Assembly: GCA_963748485.1 (NCBI GenBank)
Contig: CAVVJF010000015.1
Span: forward strand, 1 to 64,000
Origin: DASRWT01 sp963748485
GTDB lineage: Bacteria > Methylomirabilota > Methylomirabilia > Rokubacteriales > CSP1-6
Reading direction: 5' to 3'
DNA: 64,000 bases
Shown here: piece by piece, positions 19,405-32,774 of the stretch
How the letters are laid out: every line of letters begins with the position of its first letter
How positions within the stretch are numbered: the stretch's first letter is position 1
Notes under the pieces: model-generated
The model's database searches: none
Told to the model about the DNA's origin: nothing
The model's input: only the letters and a program-made list of their open reading frames with translations
Made by a program: the position numbers and the translations under genes

Positions 19405-20097
19405 GTGGCGCGCTGGGTAGCGGCCGGGTGTCTGGCGCTCGTGCTGGGTGCGGGAGTCGGGCCGGCGCTGGCCGGTCCCATCGACGAGAAGGTCATCCCT
19501 CTCGAGCGGTACACGAGCCCGAAGGGGCGCACGCTCGCCGGCGCGCACCGGGCGCACCTGCTCAAGTATTCGGAGTACGTCTACGGGTGCCTCCCCTGGC
19601 TCGATGTCCAGAAGCAGAGCATCGGCTTCCAGCGGCCCAAGTTCGCGGAGGACGACGACCGGTACTTCTCCACCTGGGTCATCATCGACCAGAAGGAGGA
19701 CGCGCAGTTCGCGGCGGTGTCGCAGGTCCGGCGCATGTCGGCGATGTTCTCCCGCTTCGGCATGGATCTCATGCGCCGGATGGCGCGTCTGCAGGACATC
19801 GTCGGCGACGGGGACGTACACGGCTTCTCGCTGGTGCTGAGCTGGCTCAAGCCGGGCACGCTGCGCCCCGGTGTCCAGCCGGTCAACGAGAGCGTGGCGG
19901 TGTTCATGGACAAGGCGAGCGCGTTCGCGTATCTCGATCGCCGGCTCTCCGCCGCCGAGCTCGGCGGGCGGGTACGCTCGCTGGGCTTCGACGGCCAGAA
20001 AGAGCTCGGCGCGGTGGCCCTGGAGATCTGGGACGACACCTTCATGGCGACGTACCAGGTCCCGAACTACGAGCCTCCCGCCGGAGTAACCTGCTAA
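19405..20097 (+). CDS. Secreted protein of unknown function
   Basis: About 230 residues, starting at GTG 19405 with a clear signal peptide (WVAAGCLALVLGAGVGPALA). The mature part includes KYSEYVYGCLPWLDVQKQSI, DRYFSTWVIIDQKEDAQFAA and VHGFSLVLSWLKPGTLRP. It ends with a strand-rich region (EIWDDTFMATYQVPNYEPP). I know no named family for it. The start is uncertain: no strong ribosome binding site is present, and translation may be coupled to the upstream lipoprotein. ftsH starts 10 bp after its stop, so it may be cotranscribed with the protease cluster. Confidence 0.7.
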   Translation: MARWVAAGCLALVLGAGVGPALAGPIDEKVIPLERYTSPKGRTLAGAHRAHLLKYSEYVYGCLPWLDVQKQSIGFQRPKFAEDDDRYFSTWVIIDQKEDAQFAAVSQVRRMSAMFSRFGMDLMRRMARLQDIVGDGDVHGFSLVLSWLKPGTLRPGVQPVNESVAVFMDKASAFAYLDRRLSAAELGGRVRSLGFDGQKELGAVALEIWDDTFMATYQVPNYEPPAGVTC

Positions 20098-20107
20098 TCT
20101 TGAAGGC

Positions 20108-22002
<1,895 letters not shown>

Positions 22003-22006
<4 letters not shown>

Positions 22007-23484
22007 TCTCCATACGGCGACGCACCGTGTTCGTCCTGCTCCTCCTCGCGACGTCGCTGGGCGCGGCGGCCGGCTGGGCAGCGAGCCAGACCCAGGCCGA
22101 CCGGCCGGCGCCCCTGCCCATCGTGATCGCCAACGACGGCGCCCGCGTGGTCCCCGCCGCCCTTCCCCTCTCCACGGGCAGCTTCGCGCAGGTCGTGGAG
22201 GCGGTGGCGCCCGCCGTCGTCAACATCAACACGTTCACCACGCGCGGCGGCGGCCCCCGCACGCCCGTCGAGGAGTTCTTCGGGGAGGAGTTCTTCCGCC
22301 GCTTCTTCGGCGATGCCCCCGAGCGCGAGCAGCCCCAGCAGCGGAGCCTGGGCTCGGGCGTGATCGTGGACGTGTCGGGCATCGCCCTGACCAATGCCCA
22401 CGTGGTCGAGCGGGCGACGGACATCGAGGTGGTCACCGCCGACGGCAAAAAGCATCGGGCCAAGGTGGTGGGCACCGACCGCCGCACCGACCTCGCCGTC
22501 CTTCGCCTGCAGGGCGGCGGCCCGTTCCGCGCCGCCGCGCTGGGCGACTCCGACCGGCTCCGGGTGGGCGACTGGGTGCTCGCCATCGGCTCGCCGTTCG
22601 GGCTGCAGCAGACGGTGACCGCCGGCATCATCAGCGCCAAGAGCCGGTCGCTCACGGGCGGCCCGTTCGACGACTTCCTCCAGACCGACACCGCCATCAA
22701 TCCCGGCAACTCCGGCGGCCCCCTCGTCAACATGAGCGGCGAGGTGGTGGGGATCAACAGCGCCATCTTCACGCGCTCGGGCGGCAATGTCGGTATCGGC
22801 TTCGCCATCCCCGTCAACATGGCCAAGCAGATCTACACGGAGCTGGTCGCCAAGGGCAAGGTGACGCGCGGCTGGCTGGGCGTGTCGATCCAGCCCCTGA
22901 CCCCCGAGCTCGCCAAGGGGTTCGGTCTCAAGGAGCCCAAGGGCGTGCTCATCTCGGACGTGGTCGCGGAGAGCCCGGCCGAGAAGGCCGGTGTCCAGGC
23001 CGGCGACATCATCACCGAGTTCGGCGGGAAGAAGCTCGACGGTCCTCAAGATTTGCAGCGGGCGGTGGCCAGCGCGCCCCCCGGCAAGGCGATGCCGATG
23101 ACGCTCTGGCGGGACAAGACCAACAAGACGGTGGAGATCCGCATCGGCGAGACCCCCGACGATAACGTCGCCCTCAAGTCGGGGAGCCGGGGCAAGAACC
23201 TCCTCGGGCTCGACGTGCGGCCGATCACGCCGGACATCGCGCGCCAGCTCAACCTGCGCAGCACCGAGGGCGTGGTGGTGGCGCGCGTGGACGACGACAG
23301 TGCCGCCGCGGAGGCGGGCCTGCAGCGCGGCGACGTGATCCGCGAGGTGAACCGGCAGCGCGTGCGGACCCTCCCGGAATACGAGCGCGTCACCAAGGAC
23401 GTGAAGGAGGGCGACCGCATCACGGTGCTCCTCCAGCGCGGGCCGCAGGCGCTCTACGTGGCCTTCACGGTGGCGCGGGGCTGA
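22003..23484 (+). CDS. Do/HtrA-family serine protease (DegP-like)
   Basis: Periplasmic serine protease/chaperone of 493 residues. A signal anchor (VFVLLLLATSLGAAAGWAAS) precedes the trypsin-like domain. The catalytic triad is in ALTNAHVVERA (His), RRTDLAVLRL (Asp) and NPGNSGGPL (Ser). Two PDZ domains follow (GWLGVSIQPLTPELAKGFGL at about 290; NLLGLDVRPITPDIARQLNL at about 397). The architecture matches DegP/DegQ. ATGA overlap with ftsH implies translational coupling, joining cytoplasmic-membrane and periplasmic quality control in one unit. Its ligand-sensing loop cannot be judged from sequence alone. Confidence 0.94.
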
Positions 23485-23490
23485 TCGGCG

Positions 23491-24441
23491 GTGCCGGTGG
23501 GAGCCGCCTTTCGGCGGGCGGCCGAGCGCCTGATCGACCTCACCCTGGTGCTGCCGGTACGGTACGTGCCGGCGCTGCAGAAGGTGGTCCGGTACGTCGC
23601 GCAGGAAGCACCCATTCATCTCTCGTACGCGCACGCGCGGCGCGCTCGGTACATCCAGCTCCGTGAGGCGTTTCTGGGCAACGGCGCGCGCTCGCGGTAC
23701 GACCGCCGCGTCCGCGCCGCGCTCCTGGAGGCATTCGAGCGCATCGACCGGGACGTCTTCGCGCTGACGAGCCCATGTGACGGGCTCTTCCTCGCGGAGG
23801 CGGTGCTGTCGCTGGAGTGCGACGGTGACCTCGTCGAGTGCGGATGCTGCGCGGGCGCGAGCACCGCGAAGCTCTCGCTCCTCGCCGCCGCCTCCGGACG
23901 CCGGCTGATCGTCTTCGACAGCTTTGCCGGGCTTCCCACCGCTCAGGCGAGCGAGGCGCGCGACCACGACCTGCGGCACGCGCATGAGGCGCGCTGGCAT
24001 CCCGGCCTCTACGGCGGGGGGCTCGAGCTGGTCCGGGCCAACATCGCGCGCCACGGCAACCTCGACGTCTGCCGCTTCCACCCCGGCTGGTTCGCCGACA
24101 CGCTGACGGCGGCAAATCTCGAACACCCGGTCGCCCTTGCCTTCACCGACGTCGACCTCGTCCCGTCGCTCCGCGACTGCCTCACCGGACTCTGGCCGCG
24201 GCTCGCCGACGGCGGCGTCTTCTTTTCCCACGACGTCGCCTTTCTCAAGGTGCTCCGGCTGTTCGTCGACGCGGGCTTCTGGCGGAGCCACCTCGACACC
24301 GCGCCGCCCATCCTCTTCGGGGCTGGATTCGGCCTCTGCGACGACTCGCCGCACCTGGGCTTCTGCGTCAAGGCCCGAGAGCAGGACGCCGACTACGTCG
24401 GCCAGCTCCTCCTCTACAAGGGACTGGCGGGCGGGGTCTAA
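23491..24441 (+). CDS. TylF/MycF-family O-methyltransferase
   Basis: SAM-dependent methyltransferase-like protein of 316 residues. A TylF-type core is visible: DGLFLAEAVLSLECDGDLVE, CGCCAGASTAKLSLLAAASG, RLIVFDSFAGLPTA and AFTDVDLVPSLRDCLTGLWP, with the metal/catalytic-type aspartates. The end GGVFFSHDVAFLKVLRLF is followed by GAGFGLCDDSPHLGFCVK. TylF/MycF modify sugars of macrolides, but no antibiotic genes are near, so the substrate is open. The start is GTG 23491, six bases after the htrA stop, so it sits inside the protease/chaperone unit. Confidence 0.8.
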   Translation: MPVGAAFRRAAERLIDLTLVLPVRYVPALQKVVRYVAQEAPIHLSYAHARRARYIQLREAFLGNGARSRYDRRVRAALLEAFERIDRDVFALTSPCDGLFLAEAVLSLECDGDLVECGCCAGASTAKLSLLAAASGRRLIVFDSFAGLPTAQASEARDHDLRHAHEARWHPGLYGGGLELVRANIARHGNLDVCRFHPGWFADTLTAANLEHPVALAFTDVDLVPSLRDCLTGLWPRLADGGVFFSHDVAFLKVLRLFVDAGFWRSHLDTAPPILFGAGFGLCDDSPHLGFCVKAREQDADYVGQLLLYKGLAGGV

Positions 24442-24463
24442 GGACGTCCCGGGCTCGGGCTAG

Positions 24464-24640
24464 GCGGAGCCGGCCGAGCTCCGGTCGGCCCTCGCGCGCG
24501 CGAGACTGTCCGTCGTCCGCCTGGAGCCGCTGACCCTGCGCGACTTCCCCGCCAACCTCACCAGGCTCGCCGTGCTCGCGCGCAAACCTAGCCGGGGGGG
24601 CTCCGGCAGCCTCCTGATTCGTCTGCTACACTCCTGGTAG
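24464..24640 (+). pseudogene. Possible remnant of a methyltransferase-like gene C-terminus
   Basis: Between the TylF-like gene and the dnaJ-like gene lies an open stretch of 58 codons with no start. It begins right after an in-frame TAG at 24461 and ends at TAG 24638. It reads EPAELRSALARARLSVVRLE then PLTLRDFPANLTRLAVLARK, which has the look of a methyltransferase or similar C-terminal strand-helix end. This is a weak call; it may simply be GC-rich noise. A TACACT hexamer (24627-24632) could serve as a -10 box for dnaJ. Confidence 0.3.
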
Positions 24641-24695
24641 AAGCGGCGCCAGCCGGGGCGAGAGCTGACGGGGCGCCGCTTCCGTGTCTAGCACG

Positions 24696-25766
24696 ATGGA
24701 ATACAAAGACTATTACAGGATCCTGGGCGTCGAGCGGACGGCCGATGAAAAGGCCATCAAGACCGCATACCGGAAGCTCGCTCGCAAGCACCACCCGGAC
24801 GTCGCGAAGGACAAGTCCTCCGTGGGCCGCTTCCAGGAGATCACCGAGGCTTACGAGGTGCTCTCCGACCCGGAGAAGCGACGCCGCTACGACACCCTCG
24901 GCCCGGATTGGGAGCGCCAGGCGGCGGGCGCCGGCACAGGAGGCCGGACCTGGGGGCCGGGTGGCGGTGGCGGTGTGCATTTCGAGACGGGCGGCGAAGA
25001 CCTCGGCGGCTTCTCCGACTTCTTCCAGAGCATCTTCGGCGATCTCGGGCGGCGCAGCGGCGGGCGCGGGAGCGGTCGCGTCCAGGACTTCCGCCGCGGC
25101 GGCTTCGGCAGCGTGGACTTCGGCGACCTGGGCGATCTGGGGGGCCGGGCTGGCGCCGAGACGGCCGGCAGCGACGCCGAGGCCGGCATCGAGCTCACGC
25201 TCGAGGAGGCCTTCAACGGGGTGCGCAAACCCCTCGCCCTGCAGCTGGACGAGGTCTGCTCCACCTGCGGCGGCGCCGGCCACGTGGGCGGCAAGCCGTG
25301 CCAAACCTGCCGCGGCACGGGGTGGAAGAAGACCGAGCGCCGGCTCGAGGTGAAGATTCCCGCCGGTGTCGACACGGGCTCGCGCATCCGCGTGGCGGGT
25401 GAGGGCGTTCCGGGCACCGACGGCAAGAAGGGCGATCTCTATCTCCGCGTGACGGTGAAGCCGCATCCTCGATTCGAGCGGAAGGGCGAAGACCTCTACG
25501 TGGATCTCCCGGTGCCGTACCACGACGCCGCGCTGGGAGGAGAGACGCAGATCCCCACGCTCAAGGGCAACGTCTCGATGAAGATCCCGCCCGAGACCAC
25601 GACCGGCCGCATCTTCCGGCTCCCCGGGTACGGCATGCCGCATCTCAAGGGAGGCAAGGCGGGCGATCAGTACGTGCGGGTGCAGGTGAGCATCCCTTCG
25701 GGGCTGACTAGTCGTGAAAGAGAGTTGCTTCTGGAGCTGAAGGCGCTCCGGCCGGAGAGGACATAG
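24696..25766 (+). CDS. DnaJ/CbpA-like co-chaperone with half zinc finger
   Basis: J-domain protein of about 356 residues that should stimulate an Hsp70. The J domain (YKDYYRILGVERTADEKAIK) includes the HPD motif in ARKHHPDVAKD. A long Gly/Phe-rich linker follows, then the C-terminal beta domains (DLYLRVTVKPHPRFERKGED; YHDAALGGETQIPTLKGNVS). Only two zinc-type repeats are present (CSTCGGAG and CQTCRGTG) instead of the four of classical DnaJ, so at most one zinc would bind. ATG 24696 is preferred because the J domain begins there; GTG 24684 is an alternative. clpB starts two bases after its stop. Confidence 0.88.
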   Translation: MEYKDYYRILGVERTADEKAIKTAYRKLARKHHPDVAKDKSSVGRFQEITEAYEVLSDPEKRRRYDTLGPDWERQAAGAGTGGRTWGPGGGGGVHFETGGEDLGGFSDFFQSIFGDLGRRSGGRGSGRVQDFRRGGFGSVDFGDLGDLGGRAGAETAGSDAEAGIELTLEEAFNGVRKPLALQLDEVCSTCGGAGHVGGKPCQTCRGTGWKKTERRLEVKIPAGVDTGSRIRVAGEGVPGTDGKKGDLYLRVTVKPHPRFERKGEDLYVDLPVPYHDAALGGETQIPTLKGNVSMKIPPETTTGRIFRLPGYGMPHLKGGKAGDQYVRVQVSIPSGLTSRERELLLELKALRPERT

Positions 25767-25768
25767 CG

Positions 25769-28363
<2,595 letters not shown>

Positions 28364-28419
28364 AAGAATCCGCTCGTGCCGCTGCCGCATCTGAAGGCAT
28401 GAACTCGCCAGGAGGGCTC

Positions 28420-29709
28420 ATGCCCGCAACTCGGCCTCGGCTGCATTACGGGTGGATCGTGCTGGGCGCGGTGGTGCTCATCATGCTGTCGGCGTCGGGG
28501 CTGCGCGCCGTCCTCGGCGTCTTCATCAAGCCCCTGGAGGCAGAGTTCGGCTGGGACCGCGCGTCCCTGTCGGGGGCGGCCGCCCTCAACCTCCTGCTGC
28601 TGGGCGCCATCGGGCCCTTCGTGGGGTGGCTCGCCGATCGCTGGGGCCCAAAGCGCGTGATGCTGCTCTTCCTCGGCGTGCTGGGCCTCAGCGCGATCCT
28701 CGCCTCCCGGGTTCAATCGCTGTGGCAGCTCTACGCCACCGCGGGCGTGCTGCTGGCGCTGGGCGCCGGCGGCATGGGCATGGCGACGGCCGCGACCATC
28801 GCCGCCCGGTGGTTCGAGACGCGCCGCGGGCTCGTCCTCGGCATCCTGGGCGCGGGCATGTCGGCGGGACAGCTGGTCGTCATCCCCCTCGCGGTCTGGC
28901 TCACCCTGCACTACGGCTGGCGGAGCTCATTTCTCTGGCTCGGGACCAGCGTGTTCCTGACCGCGATCCCGATCGCCCTCCTGTTCGTGCGCGACAGCCC
29001 CGCCGACAAAGGGCTCGAGGCGTACGGCGCGAGCAAGGTCGTACGCGCGCCGGGCACGAAGCCGCCGGCAGAGCGCCGCGTGGCGCTCGGCGAGGCCATG
29101 GGCTACCCCGCCTTCTGGCTGCTCGCCGGCACCTTCTTCGTGTGCGGCTACACCTCCAACGGGATGGTGCTCACGCATCTCGTCCCGCATGCCGCCGAGC
29201 ACGGCTTCTCGGAGATGCACGCCGCCCAGGCGCTGGGCGTGATGGGCGCCATGAACATCGTGGGCACCGTCCTCTCCGGCTGGATCTGCGATCGCTTCGG
29301 CCGCAAGGGGCCCCTTGCCTTCTACTACGGCGTGCGCGGCCTGTCTCTCCTCTTCCTCCTGTATGTCTGGAACGTGCCATCGCTCCACATTTTCGCCGCC
29401 GTGTTCGGGCTGAACTACATCTCGACGGTGCCGCCCACGACGACGCTCACCGCCAACATCTTCGGCCGCTACTCGGTGGGCACGCTGTCGGGCTGGATCT
29501 TCTTCTCCCATCAGGTGGGCAGCGCCCTCGGCGCGGCGGCGGGCGGCTGGATCTTCGACCTCACCGGCTCCTACTCGTGGGCCTTCATCTCCTCCGCGGT
29601 GCTCGCGTTCGTCGCGTCCGGGCTGTCGCTCGCCATCAAGGAAGAAAGCATCTCCAAGACCCCGACGCCGAGCCCCGCCGCGTCAGGCGTGCCCGTCCCC
29701 GCGGTCTAG
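28420..29709 (+). CDS. MFS transporter (OFA-like)
   Basis: Twelve-helix major facilitator protein of 429 residues resembling oxalate/formate-antiporter-like carriers. It begins RLHYGWIVLGAVVLIMLSAS and has GPFVGWLADRWGPKRVMLLF (loop 2-3), FGWDRASLSGAAALNLLLLG and, in the second half, GWICDRFGRKGPLAFYYGVR. ATG 28420 is chosen because AGGAGGG lies five bases upstream; ATG 28399 in frame lacks such a site. It follows clpB by 56 bp and may have its own promoter. It ends at a hairpin shared with the convergent cupin gene. Confidence 0.88.
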   Translation: MPATRPRLHYGWIVLGAVVLIMLSASGLRAVLGVFIKPLEAEFGWDRASLSGAAALNLLLLGAIGPFVGWLADRWGPKRVMLLFLGVLGLSAILASRVQSLWQLYATAGVLLALGAGGMGMATAATIAARWFETRRGLVLGILGAGMSAGQLVVIPLAVWLTLHYGWRSSFLWLGTSVFLTAIPIALLFVRDSPADKGLEAYGASKVVRAPGTKPPAERRVALGEAMGYPAFWLLAGTFFVCGYTSNGMVLTHLVPHAAEHGFSEMHAAQALGVMGAMNIVGTVLSGWICDRFGRKGPLAFYYGVRGLSLLFLLYVWNVPSLHIFAAVFGLNYISTVPPTTTLTANIFGRYSVGTLSGWIFFSHQVGSALGAAAGGWIFDLTGSYSWAFISSAVLAFVASGLSLAIKEESISKTPTPSPAASGVPVPAV

Positions 29710-29710
29710 T

Positions 29711-29728
29711 CCCCTCACCCTTGAGGGG
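29711..29728. terminator. Bidirectional hairpin between convergent genes
   Basis: CCCCTCA (29711-29717) and TGAGGGG (29722-29728) form a perfect 7-bp stem with a 4-base loop. It lies exactly between the stop of the MFS gene and the stop of the cupin gene on the other strand. No run of T follows on either side, so it would be an imperfect intrinsic terminator. Confidence 0.45.
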
Positions 29729-30232
29729 TCAAGGGGTCAGGCGCTCGATGAGGGCACGATGCTGCGGAAACCGCGCGATCAGCGTGTCGCGGTGCGCCAG
29801 CTCGAGCTCGGCGAAGTCGAAGCCGGGCGCCACCGTGCAGCCGACGAGCGCGTAGGAGTCCGGGCGCTCGAGGGAGGCGCCGAACCAGTGCCCGGCCGGC
29901 ACCACGTGCTGGAGCACCTGCCCCGCCTCGACGTCGGGCCCGAGCACCGCGCGCGTGGCGTCGCCCTGGGGCGCGAGGGAGTCCACCGCCAGCGGCCCGC
30001 CCGCGTGAAAGTGCCAGATCTCGTCGGAGCGGAGCCGGTGCAGACGCGACACCTGCCCGTCCTCGAGGAGAAAATAGATCGCGGTAGCGAAGGCGCGGTC
30101 ACCGGCGAAGCGGGCGGGCAGATGCGCGGAGGTGATTCCCTCCTCGGCGCGGTAGGTCTCCCGGAAGAAGCCGCCCTCCGGATGGGGCGTGAGGCCGAGC
30201 GCTTGGATCCAGCGGGCCGCTTCGGGGTGCAC
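29729..30232 (-). CDS. Cupin-domain protein (DUF985/cupin_5)
   Basis: Small cupin of 167 residues. The DUF985 opening HPEAARWIQALGLTPHPEGG with FRETYR is clear. Cupin motif 1 is in SRLHRLRSDEIWHFHAGGPL and motif 2 in VPAGHWFGASLERPDSYALV. The family is thought to bind sugars or metal; no activity is proven here. GTG start at 30232, 16 bp after the stop of the gamma-glutamyltransferase-like gene, so likely in its operon. Confidence 0.88.
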   Translation of the reverse strand: MHPEAARWIQALGLTPHPEGGFFRETYRAEEGITSAHLPARFAGDRAFATAIYFLLEDGQVSRLHRLRSDEIWHFHAGGPLAVDSLAPQGDATRAVLGPDVEAGQVLQHVVPAGHWFGASLERPDSYALVGCTVAPGFDFAELELAHRDTLIARFPQHRALIERLTP

Positions 30233-30248
30233 GCCCGGCGCGCGAGCG

Positions 30249-32012
30249 CTACCAGCCGATCGCGTGGGCCCCGCGGCGAGGGTCGGCCCCGCCCAGGCGG
30301 GTGCCGTCGGGACCGACCACCACGGCGCACACCGCGCCCGCGCGCCAGTCCCACTCCGGCCAGTCGCTCACCGTGTGGCCCAGCGCGGCGAGGGCCTGCC
30401 GGGTCTCGGCGGGCATGCGCTGCTCGACCTCGAGCACGCCGGGCGCGTGCGGGTGCGGCCAGAACGAATCCGGGAAGGAGCGTGTCGCAAGCCGCGGGGC
30501 CTCGATGGCCCGCTGCAAGGGCATGCCGTGCGCGACCACGTTCACGAAGACCTGCAGCATCGCCTGCTGCTGCACGTCCCCGCCCGGCGTGCCGAAGGGC
30601 ATGAACAGGCGGCCGTTCTTGAACGCCATCGCGGGCGCGGGCGTCAGGCGCGGGCGCTTGCCCGGCGCGACCTCGCTGGGATGCCCGGCCGCCAGCCACC
30701 CCTGCGAGCCGCGGGGCGATACCACGCAGCCCACCTCGGGAATCGGCGGCGAGTCCACGCAGGGATCGCTCGGCGTGGAGGAGAAGGCATTGCCCTCCTC
30801 GTCCACCACCGCGACGTACGAGGTGTCGAGCGCGGCGCTGATCCCGCCGGGCGCGGGCGGCGTCCGGGGCGCGCCGTTCCGCACCGCGGCCAGCCCGTAG
30901 GGATCGCCGGGCGGCGGCATGTCGGGCCAGGCGCGCTCCTCGTGAATGAGGGCGCGGCGGGAACGCGCGTATACCTTGGACAGCAGACCGTCCATCGGCA
31001 CCTTCACGTGCCGCGGGTCCCCGTAGTAGGCCTCGCGATCCGCGAAGGCCAGCTTCATCGCCTCGACCATCGTATGGAGCGCCCGGGGCGAGTTTTGCCC
31101 GAGCGCGGCGAGGTCGTAGCCCTCGAGCAGGTTCAGCATCTGCAGCAGCACCGGCCCCTGGCAGGAGAAGCCGCACGTCGCCATCTCGTAGTCGTGGAAG
31201 CTGGTCCGGAGCGCGGGCGCCACCTCCACGTGGAATCCGGCCAGGTCCTCGTAGCGGAGCAGGCCGCCTTCCTTCTCGTGATAGGCGGCGATGCGCCGCG
31301 CGATCTCGCCCTTGTAGAACGCGTCGCGCGCGGCGCGGATGGCCTTGACGCGGCCTTGACGCCGCGCGCGGCTTCCCGCGTCCATCATGGTCTTGATCGT
31401 GGCCGCGAGCTCGCGCTCGACCAGGACCTGCCCGGCGACAGGCGCCCTGCCCCCCGGCAGGTACAGCGCTGTCGACGCCGGCCAGCGCGCCATCTTCTCC
31501 GCGCTGCGCGCGAACATCGCCGCGCTGAACGTGGACACCGGGAAGCCGTTCTTCGCGCACTCGTATGCGGGCGCCGCGACCTCGGCAAAGCTGAGGGTGC
31601 CCCAGCGCGCGAGGGCCGTGCACCAGGCGTCCGGCGTGGCGGGCACCACCGTGCGCAGCAGGCCCACGGGGATTTCGCCGCCGCACCGAGTGCGGAAGAA
31701 CTCCGACGAGGCCAGCCGCGGGTACGGGCCCACGCCCGTGATCTCGTAGGTCTTCCGGGACCGCGCGACGTGCACGAGCGTCGGCCCCACGCCGGCGAAG
31801 CTCACCATGTCCGGATGTACCACGCCCAGCATCATTCCCGCCGCCGCGCCCGCGTCGATCGCATTGCCGCCCGCCTCGAGGATGCGCGCCGCGGCCTGCG
31901 CGGCGAGCGGATGGCCGGCCGCCACCATCCAGCGGCGGCCCATCACCTGATTCATGAGGCCGGATGCGGCGGTGGGCATGTGCTGCTGGCTCTGCGCGGC
32001 GTCGAGACTCAT
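30249..32012 (-). CDS. Gamma-glutamyltransferase family protein
   Basis: Ntn-hydrolase of about 587 residues. The small-subunit start has the nucleophile Thr in LDTSYVAVVDEEGNAFSSTP, normally exposed by self-cleavage. AAGHPLAAQAAARILEAGGN and AIDAGAAAGMMLGVVHPDMV mark the large subunit. The C-terminal GTPGGDVQQQAMLQVFVNVV is typical. No signal peptide is seen, so a cytoplasmic acylase-like role is possible rather than periplasmic glutathione breakdown. I prefer ATG 32012 (MSLDAAQSQ), because TAACAT lies seven bases upstream; ATG 32021 is the alternative. A gamma-glutamyl-amide hydrolase gene diverges from it, fitting gamma-glutamyl compound metabolism. Confidence 0.88.
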   Translation of the reverse strand: MSLDAAQSQQHMPTAASGLMNQVMGRRWMVAAGHPLAAQAAARILEAGGNAIDAGAAAGMMLGVVHPDMVSFAGVGPTLVHVARSRKTYEITGVGPYPRLASSEFFRTRCGGEIPVGLLRTVVPATPDAWCTALARWGTLSFAEVAAPAYECAKNGFPVSTFSAAMFARSAEKMARWPASTALYLPGGRAPVAGQVLVERELAATIKTMMDAGSRARRQGRVKAIRAARDAFYKGEIARRIAAYHEKEGGLLRYEDLAGFHVEVAPALRTSFHDYEMATCGFSCQGPVLLQMLNLLEGYDLAALGQNSPRALHTMVEAMKLAFADREAYYGDPRHVKVPMDGLLSKVYARSRRALIHEERAWPDMPPPGDPYGLAAVRNGAPRTPPAPGGISAALDTSYVAVVDEEGNAFSSTPSDPCVDSPPIPEVGCVVSPRGSQGWLAAGHPSEVAPGKRPRLTPAPAMAFKNGRLFMPFGTPGGDVQQQAMLQVFVNVVAHGMPLQRAIEAPRLATRSFPDSFWPHPHAPGVLEVEQRMPAETRQALAALGHTVSDWPEWDWRAGAVCAVVVGPDGTRLGGADPRRGAHAIGW

Positions 32013-32019
32013 GGCGAGC

Positions 32020-32029
32020 ATGTTAGCAT
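32020..32029. promoter_or_regulatory. Two overlapping, opposed -10-like hexamers
   Basis: TAACAT on the minus strand (32025-32020) lies seven bases before ATG 32012. TAGCAT on the plus strand (32024-32029) lies six bases before ATG 32036. Both match TANNNT. Only 23 bp separate the two start codons, so both mRNAs would have to be leaderless or start inside the neighbouring gene. Confidence 0.4.
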
Positions 32030-32035
32030 GGTGAC

Positions 32036-32755
32036 ATGTCGACGTTCCCGCTCATCGGCGTGAGCATCTCGCTCACCGTGAACGCGCATCCCGAGCGCGC
32101 CTACGTGAATTCAACATACCTATATGCGGTGCAGCAGGCCGGCGGTGTTCCCGTGCCGCTGCCCCCGCAGCTCTCCGGCCGCTCGTGGGAGCGGCTCGCC
32201 GCCGGCCTCGATGGGCTCCTCCTGACCGGCGGCGGTGACATCGATCCCGCGCGCTTCGGGGAAACGCCGCATCCCACGCTGTACGACGTCGCGCCGCTGC
32301 GCGACACCTTCGAAGTCACCGCGGCGCGCTGGGCCCTCGAGCGCGGGGTGCCGCTCCTCTGCATCTGCCGCGGCATGCAGGTGCTGAACGTCGCCCTCGG
32401 CGGCAGCCTCCATCAGGACGTGGGCACGGAGCCGGGCACCACGCTGCCGCACAGCCAGAAGGAGCCGCGCGACCAGCCCTCGCACAAGGTGACGGTGATG
32501 CCGGGCAGCCGGCTCGCGGACGTCCTGGGGGCCGACGAGGTCGAGGTGAACAGCATGCATCACCAGGCGGTCAAGCAGCTGGGCGCGGGCCTCGCCGCGG
32601 TGGCGTGGGCGCCGGATCAGATCGTCGAGGGGCTCGAGCTCCCCGACCATCCCGGCTTCGCCCTCGCCGTCCAGTGGCATCCCGAGGAGCTGGTCGGCCA
32701 CTCCGACGCCGCGCGCCGCCTCTTCGCCGCCCTCGTCACGCACGCCCGCACGTAA
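32036..32755 (+). CDS. Gamma-glutamyl-gamma-aminobutyrate hydrolase family (peptidase C26)
   Basis: Class-I glutamine-amidotransferase-like hydrolase of 239 residues, PuuD-like. The nucleophile is C111 in LCICRGMQVLNVALGGSLHQ. The catalytic His and Glu are in FALAVQWHPEELVG. The substrate-side motif DGLLLTGGGDIDPARFGE is typical. The family releases glutamate from gamma-glutamyl-GABA and similar amides. It diverges from the gamma-glutamyltransferase-like gene, suggesting linked use of gamma-glutamyl compounds. The EthD-like gene follows 19 bp later. Confidence 0.92.
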   Translation: MSTFPLIGVSISLTVNAHPERAYVNSTYLYAVQQAGGVPVPLPPQLSGRSWERLAAGLDGLLLTGGGDIDPARFGETPHPTLYDVAPLRDTFEVTAARWALERGVPLLCICRGMQVLNVALGGSLHQDVGTEPGTTLPHSQKEPRDQPSHKVTVMPGSRLADVLGADEVEVNSMHHQAVKQLGAGLAAVAWAPDQIVEGLELPDHPGFALAVQWHPEELVGHSDAARRLFAALVTHART

Positions 32756-32774
32756 CGCCCGCCGGAGGACTCTC

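Noticed and set aside
23491..24441. Antibiotic biosynthesis cluster suggested by a TylF-like methyltransferase
   Set aside because: No PKS, NRPS, glycosyltransferase or sugar genes nearby.
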